Made by a program: the position numbers and the translations under genes. 64,000 nucleotides of DNA from Crossiella sp. S99.2 (lineage in GTDB: Bacteria; Actinomycetota; Actinomycetes; Mycobacteriales; Pseudonocardiaceae). The stretch is from contig NZ_JALMDK010000004.1 in assembly GCF_023094165.1 (NCBI RefSeq), forward strand, positions 620,001 through 684,000. The letters run 5' to 3'. Positions 26,142 through 34,621 of the stretch are shown piece after piece; the stretch's first letter is position 1; each line of letters opens with the position of its first letter. The notes under the pieces are model-generated. The model worked only from the letters and a program-made list of their open reading frames with translations, was not told the origin of the DNA and made no database searches.

Positions 26142-26157
26142 TTCACAAAGTCGTGAA
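26142..26157. promoter_or_regulatory. TTCAC-N6-GTGAA inverted repeat upstream of the P450 operon
   Basis: TTCAC (26142-26146) and GTGAA (26153-26157) form a perfect 5-bp inverted repeat with six bases between. It lies 20 bases before the P450 start in an unusually AT-rich stretch (26123-26199) that should contain the promoter. It is a candidate operator; the regulator is unknown. Confidence 0.45.
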
Positions 26158-26199
26158 GTTAATGTTCCGTATAAATCCTCCTGGCCGGGTGGACCTTGG

Positions 26200-26925
26200 T
26201 CAGCGGGTGGTGTGCGCGCCGCCGTTGACGTTCAGCGTCTGCCCGGTGATGTGCCGGGCGCCCGCGGAGGCCAGGAAATAGGTGGTCTCGGCGATGTCGG
26301 CGGGCACGCCGGCCCGGCCGTTGTGGGTTGCCTCGATCAGCTGGACCTTCCGCTCCTCGCTGAGCTGACCGCGGAAGAACTCGGTCTCGACGTGGTAGCC
26401 GGGTGAGATCAGGTTGGCGGTCAACCCCTTGGAACCCACCTCCGCGGACAGCCCCGCGGTCCACGCGGCCAGGGCCGCTTTCGCCGCGCCGTAAGAGGTG
26501 GACGCGTACTCGGCGGCAATGGAACCGACGTTGACGATCGCACCGCCAGGCCGCAGCTTGTCGAGCACGGCCTCGGTGGTGAGCACGGCGCTGAGCAGGT
26601 TGGCCTCCAGGTTCGCCAGCCAGGCCGCGCGCACCTGCTCCAGGCGGGTTCCCGGCCGCTCCGACTGGTCGAGGTCGGTGTTGCCACCGGCCATGTTGAC
26701 CAGCACGTCCAGATCCGGGCCCAGCTCGCCCGCCAGCCGCGCCACCTGCGCTGGATCCGTTGCGTCGCAGGTGATTGCCTTGGCGCCCAGCTCGGCGGCG
26801 ACCCGGTCCAGGCGGTGCGCGTTGCGCCCGGTGATGAACACGACGTCCTCGGCGGCGCGGAACCGGGCGGCCACCGCCTTGCCCAGTCCGCTGCCGCCAC
26901 CGGTGACCAGCACGATTCGACTCAT
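26200..26925 (-). CDS. Short-chain dehydrogenase/reductase (SDR)
   Basis: The 241-aa classical SDR has the nucleotide motif VTGGGSGLGKAVA, NMAGG in the NAG position, catalytic SIAAEYASTSYGAAKAAL (Ser, Tyr and Lys) and ISPGYHVETEF. The end, ITGQTLNVNGGAHTTR, is typical of 3-oxoacyl reductase-like SDRs. ATG 26925 follows GGGGGAG at good spacing. It is divergent from a MarR gene with a palindrome between them, suggesting MarR controls it. The substrate is unknown. Confidence 0.88.
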   Translation of the reverse strand: MSRIVLVTGGGSGLGKAVAARFRAAEDVVFITGRNAHRLDRVAAELGAKAITCDATDPAQVARLAGELGPDLDVLVNMAGGNTDLDQSERPGTRLEQVRAAWLANLEANLLSAVLTTEAVLDKLRPGGAIVNVGSIAAEYASTSYGAAKAALAAWTAGLSAEVGSKGLTANLISPGYHVETEFFRGQLSEERKVQLIEATHNGRAGVPADIAETTYFLASAGARHITGQTLNVNGGAHTTR

Positions 26926-26946
26926 CACTACTCCCCCATCTGCTAT

Positions 26947-26960
26947 GTTTAGCTCTAAAC
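26947..26960. promoter_or_regulatory. GTTTAG-CT-CTAAAC operator-like palindrome
   Basis: The arms are a perfect 6-bp inverted repeat with two bases between. The site lies midway between the divergent SDR (26925) and MarR (26981) starts, where a MarR dimer would normally repress both. It is AT-rich against a GC-rich background. Confidence 0.65.
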
Positions 26961-26980
26961 GTAGCAAGAGGGGTGGGCGC

Positions 26981-27526
26981 TTGTCCAAGGATCGCGATGC
27001 CGTGGGGTACCCCCTAGATTCGACCTCCGCGTGGCCGGCGGCCGATATCGCCGCGTCCTGGCAACGGGAACTGCCCGGCGTGCGCACCGAGTCGATCGAG
27101 ATCATCACGCCGGTGTGGCGGATCGCGAAGGTCCTCGCGGACGACCGGCGGCGCACCCTGGCCAGACTCGGCGTTGATCCGTCCACTTTGGACTTGTTGA
27201 GTGTGATCCGGCGGTCCGGCCCGCCCTATGCCCTCACCACCCGCGAGATCACCCGGCGAACGCTGATCACCGCGGGCGCGGTGTCCCAGCGGATCGCCCG
27301 CGCCGAGCAGGCCGGACTGGTGGCGCGGGCGCCGTCGACCGCCTCGCGGCGCGCGGTCGAGGTCAGTCTCACCGAGGCCGGGCACCGGCTGATCGAAACC
27401 ACGGTGCGCCAGCTACTCGATCACGAGGCGGAGTTGATCGCCGCGCTCACCGCCGAGGAACGCGCCACCCTGACCGGTTTCCTGGCCAGGCTGGAAGAAA
27501 CCCTGGCCCCGCCGGAACCGGAGTGA
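26981..27526 (+). CDS. MarR family transcriptional regulator
   Basis: The protein is about 181 aa with a winged helix: TTREITRRTLITAGAVSQRIARAEQAGLVARA and the wing RRAVEVSLTEAGHRLIE. The C-terminal helix EERATLTGFLARLEETL is the usual dimer region. TTG 26981 is chosen because an AGAGGGGTGGG ribosome site precedes it; GTG 27002 is the alternative. It likely binds 26947-26960 and regulates itself and the SDR gene. Its stop lies one base from the stop of the convergent MFS gene. Confidence 0.87.
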   Translation: MSKDRDAVGYPLDSTSAWPAADIAASWQRELPGVRTESIEIITPVWRIAKVLADDRRRTLARLGVDPSTLDLLSVIRRSGPPYALTTREITRRTLITAGAVSQRIARAEQAGLVARAPSTASRRAVEVSLTEAGHRLIETTVRQLLDHEAELIAALTAEERATLTGFLARLEETLAPPEPE

Positions 27527-27527
27527 C

Positions 27528-28784
27528 TCAGCCCGCGGCCAGCGCGGTGCGCCGCCGGATGGCCGGGCCGATGGCGAGTGCGCCCGCCGCGCCGAGCAGG
27601 CCGAGGGCGAGGCAGCCGAACCAGGCCGCGGCGGGTCCGCCGTGCTGGTAGACCCAGGTGCCCAGCAGTGGCCCGGTGAACGCGGCGGCGCTGAAGCCGA
27701 AGCCGATCGCGGCCTGGTAGCGGCCACGCGCGGCGGGCGGCGCGAGGTCGGCGGCGAGCGAGCCGAGCAGGCCGGCCATGGCGATCTCGCCGAGGGTCCA
27801 CACGATCACGGTCAGCACGTACTCCAGCGCCGTCTCGGCCAGTCCGGTCAGGGCCATGCCCGCGCCGACCACGGCCCAGGCCAGGGCGAGCACCCGCATC
27901 CGGTCGAACCTGGCCACCCAGGCGGCGGCCAGGGGTTGCAGGATGACGATGAGCACGCCGTTGACCGCGATGATGGTGCCGTAGCCTGCCGCGCCGAGCC
28001 CGGAGTCCTTGACCGCCAACGGAATGATGACCTCGGCCTGGCTGTACACGGTGGCGTGCGCCAGCACCAGCAGCACCACGCCGAGCAACAGCCGGTCCCG
28101 GAACAACTCCCGCATGCCGAACTTCGGACCGTCCACAGTGGACTTGACCACGCGTTCGGCCGAGCGCGGGATGCCGAGCCAGACGATGATCGCGAAGGCG
28201 GTGCAGCCGGTGGCGTTGAGCGCGAACAGCAGCCAGTAGCCGGAGTCGGCGAGGTGCCCGGCCATCACGCTGGCCACCGAGAATCCGAGGTTGATGGCCC
28301 AGAACTGGAGGCCGTAGGCCTTGGTGAGCAGTGGACGCTCGACCACGTCGGCGATCAGCGCGGCGGCGGCCGGGCGGAAGATGTCGGCCACCACGCCGTG
28401 CAGGAAGGCCGCGGTGACCAGCATCGGCAGTCCCTGCGCGGCGCCGAGGAAGGTGAGGCAGGCGGCGCTGGCGAGCAGGCCGAGCACCAGAGTGAACCGG
28501 CGGCCACCTATCCGGATCCCCGTCGCTTCGCTCGCCCAGGCCAGGTCGGTGAGCACCCCGCCGACCGGCTGGCTGATCAGCGCGCCGACGCCCTTGGCCG
28601 CCAGCACCAGGCCGACCTGTTCCAGGGGGATGCCGATCGCGGTGAGGTAGAGGACCAGGAAGCCGGAGACCACGCCGCCGATGCGGTTGACCAGACTGCC
28701 GTAGAAGAGGATCCAGAACGGGCGCGGCAGGCCGGCGAACGGGCCGGTGCGCGCCGGGCGGGGCAGGGTGGTCTCGGTGGTCAC
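27528..28784 (-). CDS. MFS transporter (drug-exporter type)
   Basis: The 418-aa protein has about twelve hydrophobic segments. The first is FWILFYGSLVNRIGGVVSGFLVLYLTAIG, and the loop between helices 2 and 3 is LISQPVGGVLTDLAWASEATGIRIGGRR, a variant of the MFS motif. It is probably a proton-coupled exporter of small molecules in the inner membrane. The start is GTG 28784. An ArsR-type regulator is encoded divergently, with a TTTAG/CTAAA palindrome between. Confidence 0.88.
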   Translation of the reverse strand: MTTETTLPRPARTGPFAGLPRPFWILFYGSLVNRIGGVVSGFLVLYLTAIGIPLEQVGLVLAAKGVGALISQPVGGVLTDLAWASEATGIRIGGRRFTLVLGLLASAACLTFLGAAQGLPMLVTAAFLHGVVADIFRPAAAALIADVVERPLLTKAYGLQFWAINLGFSVASVMAGHLADSGYWLLFALNATGCTAFAIIVWLGIPRSAERVVKSTVDGPKFGMRELFRDRLLLGVVLLVLAHATVYSQAEVIIPLAVKDSGLGAAGYGTIIAVNGVLIVILQPLAAAWVARFDRMRVLALAWAVVGAGMALTGLAETALEYVLTVIVWTLGEIAMAGLLGSLAADLAPPAARGRYQAAIGFGFSAAAFTGPLLGTWVYQHGGPAAAWFGCLALGLLGAAGALAIGPAIRRRTALAAG

Positions 28785-28824
28785 GGGCTGAGCCTGAACC
28801 CCTTACCCAGCCATCTCGGAATGA

Positions 28825-28840
28825 TTTAGACTCAGCTAAA
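28825..28840. promoter_or_regulatory. TTTAG-N6-CTAAA palindrome between MFS and ArsR-type genes
   Basis: TTTAG (28825-28829) and CTAAA (28836-28840) form a perfect 5-bp inverted repeat. The site lies 41 bases from the MFS start and 17 from the regulator start, where the divergent promoters must be. Its half-site matches that of the MarR palindrome at 26947-26960. Confidence 0.5.
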
Positions 28841-28856
28841 ACGTGGGGGTGGCGGT

Positions 28857-29843
28857 ATGCCTGAGCTGGCGTTGGAGTTCTCCGTCGACGATCTGGCGCG
28901 GACCCGGTTCGCGTTCTCGCCGCTGTGGGAGACCGTGGTCAGCGTGCGGGTGCTCAAGACCCCCGGCGAGCACGCGCTGCACTTCCCGTGGCTGCGGGAA
29001 ACCCGGAACCGGCTGGCCGCCGCCGGCCTGGACATCAGTCCGCTGGCCGACCTGATCCCGGGGCCGCACAGCGGTTTCCCGGACTTCCTGACCCCGCCGC
29101 CGGACACCGCGGTGCCGGATTTCGACGCCGAGCTGACGCTGATGGCGCGGGCCAGTCCGGCGCAGATCCGCAAGGACCTGGACTTCTTCCAGTACCCGCC
29201 GACCGCGACCTTCGCCCGCGAGCTGTACGCCGACCCTGGTCGGCTGGGCGAGCTGGTGACGGTGCTGCGGGCCTACTGGGAACTGGCCATCGAGCCGTAC
29301 TGGCCGCGGCTGCGGGACCTCCTCGAAGCCGAGGTGCACTTCCGCGCCAAACGGCTCACCCAGGGCGGGCACCAGTTGCTGTTCGAGGATCTGCACCCGC
29401 ATGTGCGCTGGGCCAACGGGATCCTGCGGGTGGACCGGCGCTGCTGCGTGCTGAGCCGCAAACTCACCGGCGACGGATTGCTGATGGTGCCCTCGGTGTT
29501 CACCTGGCCGGACGCGCTGACCATGGTCGAGGGCAACTGGCAGCCGACCCTGTTCTACCCGCCGCGCGGCATCGCCACCCTGTGGGATCACCGCGAGGGC
29601 AAGTGCCCGCCGGAGGCGCTGGCCGGGGTGCTGGGCCGGTCCAGGGCGACCCTGCTGCTGGCCCTGGGCGATCCGTTGTCCACCACCGATCTGGCCCGCC
29701 GCACCGGGCTGACCGCGGGCGGGGTGTCCCAGCACCTGGGTGCGCTGAGCGCGGCCGGGCTGGTCACCGGGCACCGCCTCGGCAGGCAGGTCAAGTACAC
29801 CCGGACCCGGGTGGGCGAGCTGCTGGTCTCAGCGCCCCGTTAG
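28857..29843 (+). CDS. DUF5937/ArsR-type winged-helix regulator
   Basis: The 328-aa protein has a ~240-residue N-terminal domain of unknown fold (ELALEFSVDDLARTRFAFSPLWETVVSVRVLK, later FEDLHPHVRWANGILRVDRRC). The C-terminal helix-turn-helix reads LLLALGDPLSTTDLARRTGLTAGGVSQHLGALSAAGLVTGHRLGRQVKYTRT. This layout is common in actinobacteria next to MFS genes, which fits the divergent exporter gene. It probably represses that exporter until a ligand binds. Its last 15 bases overlap the convergent lipoprotein gene. Confidence 0.85.
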   Translation: MPELALEFSVDDLARTRFAFSPLWETVVSVRVLKTPGEHALHFPWLRETRNRLAAAGLDISPLADLIPGPHSGFPDFLTPPPDTAVPDFDAELTLMARASPAQIRKDLDFFQYPPTATFARELYADPGRLGELVTVLRAYWELAIEPYWPRLRDLLEAEVHFRAKRLTQGGHQLLFEDLHPHVRWANGILRVDRRCCVLSRKLTGDGLLMVPSVFTWPDALTMVEGNWQPTLFYPPRGIATLWDHREGKCPPEALAGVLGRSRATLLLALGDPLSTTDLARRTGLTAGGVSQHLGALSAAGLVTGHRLGRQVKYTRTRVGELLVSAPR

Positions 29844-30800
29844 CCGGGGCACGATCGCGGCCAGCACCGCCTCCGGCACCGGCCCGGCCAGGTGCACCTG
29901 CTGCGCGGAATCGTCCCGCAGCCCGATCCACACCTGCTCGGCCCCGTCCCGCGCCACCGGCCGCCCGGCCACACTGCCCTGGTAACCACGGTCCCGGCCG
30001 GCCTGGGTCAGGGTCGCCACCACCCGCGTGGTCCGGGTCGACAGCGTGCACACCCCGCGCGGCTCGGCCACCGGCACGCCGCCGAGGGCTTCCCGCAGGA
30101 TCAAGCACAACTGTTCCGCCGCAACGGGATAGGGCTGATCGGCCACGCCGAGTCCCGGCACCGGCGGCCGAGGGGTGAGCGGGGTGATCTCGCCCTTGTC
30201 GTTGAGCGGCGGCAACTCCGGTCCCGCTCCCCCGGCCCGCCGCAGCATCGCCTCGGCCAGGGTTTTGGCGATCTGCCCGGTCTGTCCCTGCTCGTCGGTG
30301 GCGGCGACCTCGCGCAGCCGCACGGTGACGCTGAGCGTGGGCCGCAGTCCGGGGTAGCGCTTGGCGACCTCCTCGGTGACCAGTTCGACGTCGAGATCAC
30401 TGGCCGCCTGCTGCCGATCGACCCTGGCCCGCCGCCCCGCGACCGTGTCCGAGCCGGTGACCAGGTCGTTGGACAGTTGCGCGGTCAGCTCGAACCGGGC
30501 GGAGACCACGTGGCACCGGTCGGTCAGGAACACCTCGGCGCGCACCTCGCCCTGGAGCGCGGTGGTCCAGTCCTCGGGCGCGGGGGCGGTGCAGAGGACG
30601 TGGCCCGCGGTGAGTTCGGGCAGGTAGCCGAGCAGCTGCCCGGCGGGCATCGGGACCTGGCGGATCGCGGTGCCCTGCTGGGTGGGCCAGTCGGTGGGCA
30701 GGGTCGGCGCCGGAGTGGGCGGTGGCGGCTCGCTGCCGCATGCCTGCAGGCCGAGCACGATGGCGATCAGGATCCCGCTCCAGCGACCTCGCATCCTCAC
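29829..30800 (-). CDS. Secreted lipoprotein of unknown function
   Basis: The product is 323 aa. The N-terminus RMRGRWSGILIAIVLGLQACGSE is a lipoprotein signal with lipobox LQAC, lipidated cysteine about residue 21. A Pro/Thr-rich linker (PPPPTPAPTLPTD) follows, then a ~270-residue exported domain with paired cysteines (CTAPAPEDW/DRCHVVSA and QLCLIL/GVCTLS), each half looking like a related fold. No family is recognised. GTG 30800 or the ATG two codons later may be the start. It ends seven bases from the glycosyltransferase gene start side of 30807, but with no clear functional link. Confidence 0.72.
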   Translation of the reverse strand: MRMRGRWSGILIAIVLGLQACGSEPPPPTPAPTLPTDWPTQQGTAIRQVPMPAGQLLGYLPELTAGHVLCTAPAPEDWTTALQGEVRAEVFLTDRCHVVSARFELTAQLSNDLVTGSDTVAGRRARVDRQQAASDLDVELVTEEVAKRYPGLRPTLSVTVRLREVAATDEQGQTGQIAKTLAEAMLRRAGGAGPELPPLNDKGEITPLTPRPPVPGLGVADQPYPVAAEQLCLILREALGGVPVAEPRGVCTLSTRTTRVVATLTQAGRDRGYQGSVAGRPVARDGAEQVWIGLRDDSAQQVHLAGPVPEAVLAAIVPRLTGR

Positions 30801-30806
30801 AGCATG

Positions 30807-31922
30807 TCAGCGGGCGGCGGTCGCGGTCAGCACCTCCACCACCTCGGCCGCCGGCGGCATCGCCGCGATCTCCCGCCCGAGCCGGGCCGCCGCCGCCCGG
30901 ATCCCGCTGTCTGCCAGGCACAGCCGCACCGCGGCGGCGACCTCGCCGGGCTGGTGCACGGCCAGGCCCGCGCCGACCGCGGTCACCCGTTCGGCCTGCC
31001 GGAACTGGTCCGCGCCCTGCGGCACCACGACCAGGGGCAGGCCGAGGGCGAGGGTGGCCAGGGTGGTGCCCGCGCCGCCGTGGGTGACCACCGCGTCGGC
31101 GTCGGCCAGCAGCGCGGACAGCGGGGTGAACGGGACGAAGTGCACGTTGGCGGTGGGCGCCTCGAAGCCGGCGTCGGTCGAGAGGCCCTGGGTCACCAGG
31201 ATGTCGACGTCGAGGGTGGCGATCTCGCGCAGCAGCGGGTTGACCACCTGGGGGCTGCCGAAGGCGGTGCCGAAGGTGACCAGCACGCGCGGGCGGGATC
31301 CCTTGGCGGGCAACGGATCGAAGGTGGCACTGGGCTGGGTGTGCGGTTCCGGGCGGAGCAGCAGGCGGGGAGCGGGGGGTTGCCAGTCCGGGTAGTTCAG
31401 CGTGGGCGGGCAGGTGTCGAGGTAGTAGATCGGGGGCGTGCGGGTCAGGGCGTGCCGGGCGTAGTGCGGGTCGGCGCCCTGATGGAGGACTTCGGTGCGC
31501 TCGTCGGGGCGGCGGGTGCCGTAGGAGAACATCGCCGCGGGAACATCGAGGGCGGCGGCCACGAAGGGGCCGAGGAAGTCGGCCATCTCGTGCACGACCA
31601 GGTCCGGTTTCCAGTCCCGGGCCTGGGCCACGGCGGACTCGGCGGCCAGGTCGAGGCGGGCGCCGACGAAGAAGTCGAGTTCGGCTTCCGGGGTGAAGCC
31701 GCGGGTCAGGTCCACGCCGGTGCGCTGGTGCACCGCGGTGAGCAGTTCGGCCTGGGACGGGCCGACGGCGAGCAACTCCAGGCCCTGCCCCTCGACCAGG
31801 TGGCGTGCTTGTTCGGCCACCTGCACGGCCACCGCGTGACCGGCCCGCGCGGCGGCCCTGGCCAACGGGAACAGGGGCAGCAGGTGGCCGTGTCCGGCGC
31901 TGGAGGAGAAGAGGATTCGCAC
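30807..31922 (-). CDS. GT1 family glycosyltransferase downstream of the terpene synthase
   Basis: The 371-aa GT-B glycosyltransferase starts RILFSSSAGHGHLLPLFPLARAAARAGHAV, where the GHGHLLPL histidine is the usual catalytic base. The donor motif is VVTHGGAGTTLATLALGLPLVVVPQGADQFRQAERV, and PRVLVTFGTAFGS precedes it. It resembles calicheamicin/macrolide-type glycosyltransferases. GTG 31922 is chosen because similarity begins there, though the ribosome site is weak and TTG 31931 is possible. The gene is 89 bases downstream of the terpene synthase on the same strand, so a glycosylated terpenoid is a plausible product. That is inference. Confidence 0.82.
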   Translation of the reverse strand: MRILFSSSAGHGHLLPLFPLARAAARAGHAVAVQVAEQARHLVEGQGLELLAVGPSQAELLTAVHQRTGVDLTRGFTPEAELDFFVGARLDLAAESAVAQARDWKPDLVVHEMADFLGPFVAAALDVPAAMFSYGTRRPDERTEVLHQGADPHYARHALTRTPPIYYLDTCPPTLNYPDWQPPAPRLLLRPEPHTQPSATFDPLPAKGSRPRVLVTFGTAFGSPQVVNPLLREIATLDVDILVTQGLSTDAGFEAPTANVHFVPFTPLSALLADADAVVTHGGAGTTLATLALGLPLVVVPQGADQFRQAERVTAVGAGLAVHQPGEVAAAVRLCLADSGIRAAAARLGREIAAMPPAAEVVEVLTATAAR

Positions 31923-32011
31923 GATGTCCAAGGTAGACAGTGGTCCTGGCCACGCGGGGCGGGTGGCGGCGGTGTGCCCCTGAGGCCATCCGTTGGGGTA
32001 CCGCGGGGCGG

Positions 32012-33055
32012 TCATTCGCGGAGTTCGTCCCACCACCAGGACACGGTGGAATACGGCAGTGGATCCGGCCGGGCGTCCAGGGGCTGTTCGGACCAGCCCG
32101 GGGTGCCCAGGCCCTGGTAGCGCGGGACGCGCAGCGCCCAGTCGATGTTGCCGCGGATGCCGTGCCCCAGACAGTCCACATAGGACCGCAGCGGCGCCGA
32201 ACCGCCCCGCCGGACCCGGTGTGCCAGCCGGAGGAACAGGCTCATCAGACGGTCGCGCAGGCACACCGCGGCGTGCACGGCCTGTTCCAGAGACCGTGGG
32301 GACTCGTGCAGCAGCACGGTCACCACGTTCTGCTCGGTGTGGCCCAGCAGGCGTTCCTTGCGGTAGGAGTGCAGGTCGTTGTCCAGGGCGGCGACCAGGC
32401 TGGCGCAGTCGGTCAGGGCGCGCACCCGCGGGGAGTCCATCTCGGCCGAGGGGACCTCCGTGCCGAGGCCGATCTCCAGCATGGCCAGGGTGGGCGCGCC
32501 ACCGCAGGTGCCCAGCCGCAGCCGCAGATACTCGTCCAGGCCGGGCAGGTGACCGCTCGCGCGGTTGGCCACCTGCCAGGCGACGCCGAACAGCCAGCGG
32601 CGGTGCGCCTCGGTGAAGCGGCGGACCTGGGTGGGGGTGGCGCAGCCGCGGAAGCGGGCGCCGATGTCGTGCAACGCCAGCGCGTACGGGTCGTCCAGGC
32701 CGGTGCCGCCGGGGGTTTCCAGGGCGTGCTGGACCCGGGTGGCCTCGGGCAGGAAGCGGACCGGGCTGCCGGCCAGCGCGCCGGTGTCGCAGCGGGTGTC
32801 GTCGAAGGCGAAACCCCAGTAGACCCACAGGGTCGCGGCGAGCACGTTGTGCGTGACGCCCTGGGGCACGAAGCGGCAGAAGAACTCGGCGCTGCGGGTG
32901 CCGAGCAGACGTTTGTGCGACACCCCCGGCAGCGCCATCCGGTCCAGCCAGGCCACGGCGCGCGTCTCGATGTCGGCCACCGCGGGGTGCAGAGCGGGCT
33001 CGATCGGGCAGTAGAACGGCAGCAGCTCGAGGCCCTGCTCCACCGGTTGGGTCAC
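32012..33055 (-). CDS. Class I terpene synthase (sesquiterpene-type)
   Basis: The 347-aa protein is an all-helical terpene cyclase that ionises a prenyl diphosphate with three magnesium ions. The aspartate-rich motif is DDTRCD (residues 85-90) in WGFAFDDTRCD. The NSE triad is NDLHSYRKE (226-234), and the Arg-Tyr pair is R312-Y313 in VPRYQG. Length and motifs suit a farnesyl diphosphate cyclase; the product cannot be predicted. GTG 33055 overlaps the ispG stop as GTGA, so synthase and precursor enzyme are translationally coupled. The longer frame upstream is antisense shadow in ispG. Confidence 0.9.
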   Translation of the reverse strand: MTQPVEQGLELLPFYCPIEPALHPAVADIETRAVAWLDRMALPGVSHKRLLGTRSAEFFCRFVPQGVTHNVLAATLWVYWGFAFDDTRCDTGALAGSPVRFLPEATRVQHALETPGGTGLDDPYALALHDIGARFRGCATPTQVRRFTEAHRRWLFGVAWQVANRASGHLPGLDEYLRLRLGTCGGAPTLAMLEIGLGTEVPSAEMDSPRVRALTDCASLVAALDNDLHSYRKERLLGHTEQNVVTVLLHESPRSLEQAVHAAVCLRDRLMSLFLRLAHRVRRGGSAPLRSYVDCLGHGIRGNIDWALRVPRYQGLGTPGWSEQPLDARPDPLPYSTVSWWWDELRE

Positions 33056-34179
33056 TCCCGCTCGACCTCCATCCGCTCGGCCAGCGCCATGGCCTCCTCG
33101 ATCAAGGTTTCCGCGATCAGGTGCTCCGGCACGGTCTTGATCACCTTGCCGCGGACGAAAATCTGGCCTTTCCCGTTGCCGGAGGCGACACCGAGGTCCG
33201 CCTCGCGCGCCTCGCCCGGCCCGTTGACCACGCAGCCCATCACCGCCACCCGCAGCGGCACCGACATGCCTTCCAGTGCCGCGGTGACCTCCTCGGCGAG
33301 CTTGTACACATCGACCTGGGCCCGCCCGCAGGACGGACACGAGACGATCTCCAGTCCGCGTTCGCGCAGCCCGAGGGATTCCAGGATCCCGATGCCCACC
33401 TTCACTTCCTCCACCGGCGGCGCGGACAGCGAGACCCGGATGGTGTCCCCGATCCCCTCGCCGAGCAGCGCGCCGAAGGCGGCGGCGGATTTGATGGTGC
33501 CCTGGAAGGCCGGTCCGGCCTCGGTGACGCCCAGGTGCAGCGGGTAGTCGCACTGCGCGGCCAGCTGGCGGTAGGCGTTGACCATCACCACCGGGTCGTG
33601 GTGCTTCACCGAGAGCTTGATGTCGGTGAACCCGTGTTCCTCGAACAGCGAGCACTCCCACAGTGCCGAGGCGACCAGTGCCTCCGGGGTGGCCTTGCCG
33701 TACTTGCGCAGCAGCCGCTGGTCCAGTGAACCGGCGTTCACCCCGATCCGGATCGGCACCCCCGCGGCCCCGGCGGCCTTGGCGATCGCGCCGACCTGGT
33801 CGTCGAACTGGCGGATGTTGCCGGGGTTGACCCGCACCGCGGCGCAACCGGCGTCGATGGCGGCGAAGACGTACTTGGGCTGGAAGTGGATGTCGGCGAT
33901 CACCGGCAGCGAGGACTTGCGGGCGATCTCCGGCAGCGCGTCCGCGTCGTCCTGACTGGGCACCGCCACCCGCACCAGCTGGCAGCCTGCCGCGGTCAGC
34001 TCGGCGATCTGCTGCAGGGTGGCGTTGACGTCGGCGGTCGGCGTGGTGGTCATGGACTGCACGCTGATCGGCGCGTCGCCACCCACCCCCACCGAGCCCA
34101 CCCGCAACGCCCGGCTGTGCCGGCGACTGGCGAGCGGGACCGGCGGCAGCACCGGCATTCCGAGGGACACAGCGGACAC
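33052..34179 (-). CDS. ispG: 4-hydroxy-3-methylbut-2-enyl diphosphate synthase (MEP pathway)
   Basis: The 375-aa enzyme reduces methylerythritol cyclodiphosphate to HMBPP with a 4Fe-4S cluster. VQSMTTTPTADVNAT, PVIADIHFQPKYVFAAIDAG and VRVNPGNI form the TIM barrel; cluster cysteines are in VSCPSCGRAQVD and VAVMGCVVNGPGEAREAD. The start is GTG 34179, five bases after a full GGAGG. Coupling to a terpene synthase suggests a cluster-associated ispG that raises isoprenoid supply; whether another ispG exists is not visible here. Confidence 0.94.
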   Translation of the reverse strand: MSAVSLGMPVLPPVPLASRRHSRALRVGSVGVGGDAPISVQSMTTTPTADVNATLQQIAELTAAGCQLVRVAVPSQDDADALPEIARKSSLPVIADIHFQPKYVFAAIDAGCAAVRVNPGNIRQFDDQVGAIAKAAGAAGVPIRIGVNAGSLDQRLLRKYGKATPEALVASALWECSLFEEHGFTDIKLSVKHHDPVVMVNAYRQLAAQCDYPLHLGVTEAGPAFQGTIKSAAAFGALLGEGIGDTIRVSLSAPPVEEVKVGIGILESLGLRERGLEIVSCPSCGRAQVDVYKLAEEVTAALEGMSVPLRVAVMGCVVNGPGEAREADLGVASGNGKGQIFVRGKVIKTVPEHLIAETLIEEAMALAERMEVERE

Positions 34180-34621
34180 AATTCCTCCTTCACCGCCGTA
34201 CCGCGGAAAGCACGACGACAGGCCTACAGGTGGGGAAGAGGGGACGATCGAATGACACTCAACGTCGGATGGCAGGGAGCCTAAGTCACGAAGTCGGCAG
34301 GTCAGCGCGTTGTCCAGCGCGTTCACACGAATTCGTGATGGGTCACTCGTTTGTCGCAGACTGGGCCGTTCGGGGTGGTCATTACCCGTCGGAAACCCGC
34401 GAATGGCCGCTGTACAGCACCGGATCAGCCCGTCTGGCGGACCAGCGGCCGGGCCGCCCACCCGGCTGGATGACAAGCTGGCGTTGGAATTACCGAACCC
34501 TTAGTCACCCTCCGCGAAATATCGGGGAAGAATCAGGGTCCGAACCGACTTTCGACTGCTCTTTCTTCGAGCTTTTGTCAATGCGACACCGCACACTTGA
34601 TGAATCTGGAACATAGGCACC
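34180..34621. other. 442-bp divergent intergenic region (ispG / subtilase)
   Basis: It separates the starts of ispG (minus) and the subtilase (plus), so both promoters should be inside. It is lower in GC than flanking genes, notably 34330-34420 and 34500-34620. Open frames exist on both strands but none looks protein-like. TTGTCA near 34575 could be a -35 element for the subtilase. I see no clear hairpin or riboswitch. Confidence 0.4.

Noticed and set aside
27642..28829. 395-codon open frame opposite the MFS gene
   Set aside because: It is His/Gly/Gln-rich antisense sequence with no motif; the MFS frame has twelve clear membrane helices.
34230..34616. Open frame of 128 codons upstream of the subtilase
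   Set aside because: Composition and sequence do not look protein-like, there is no ribosome site, and it fills a divergent promoter region.
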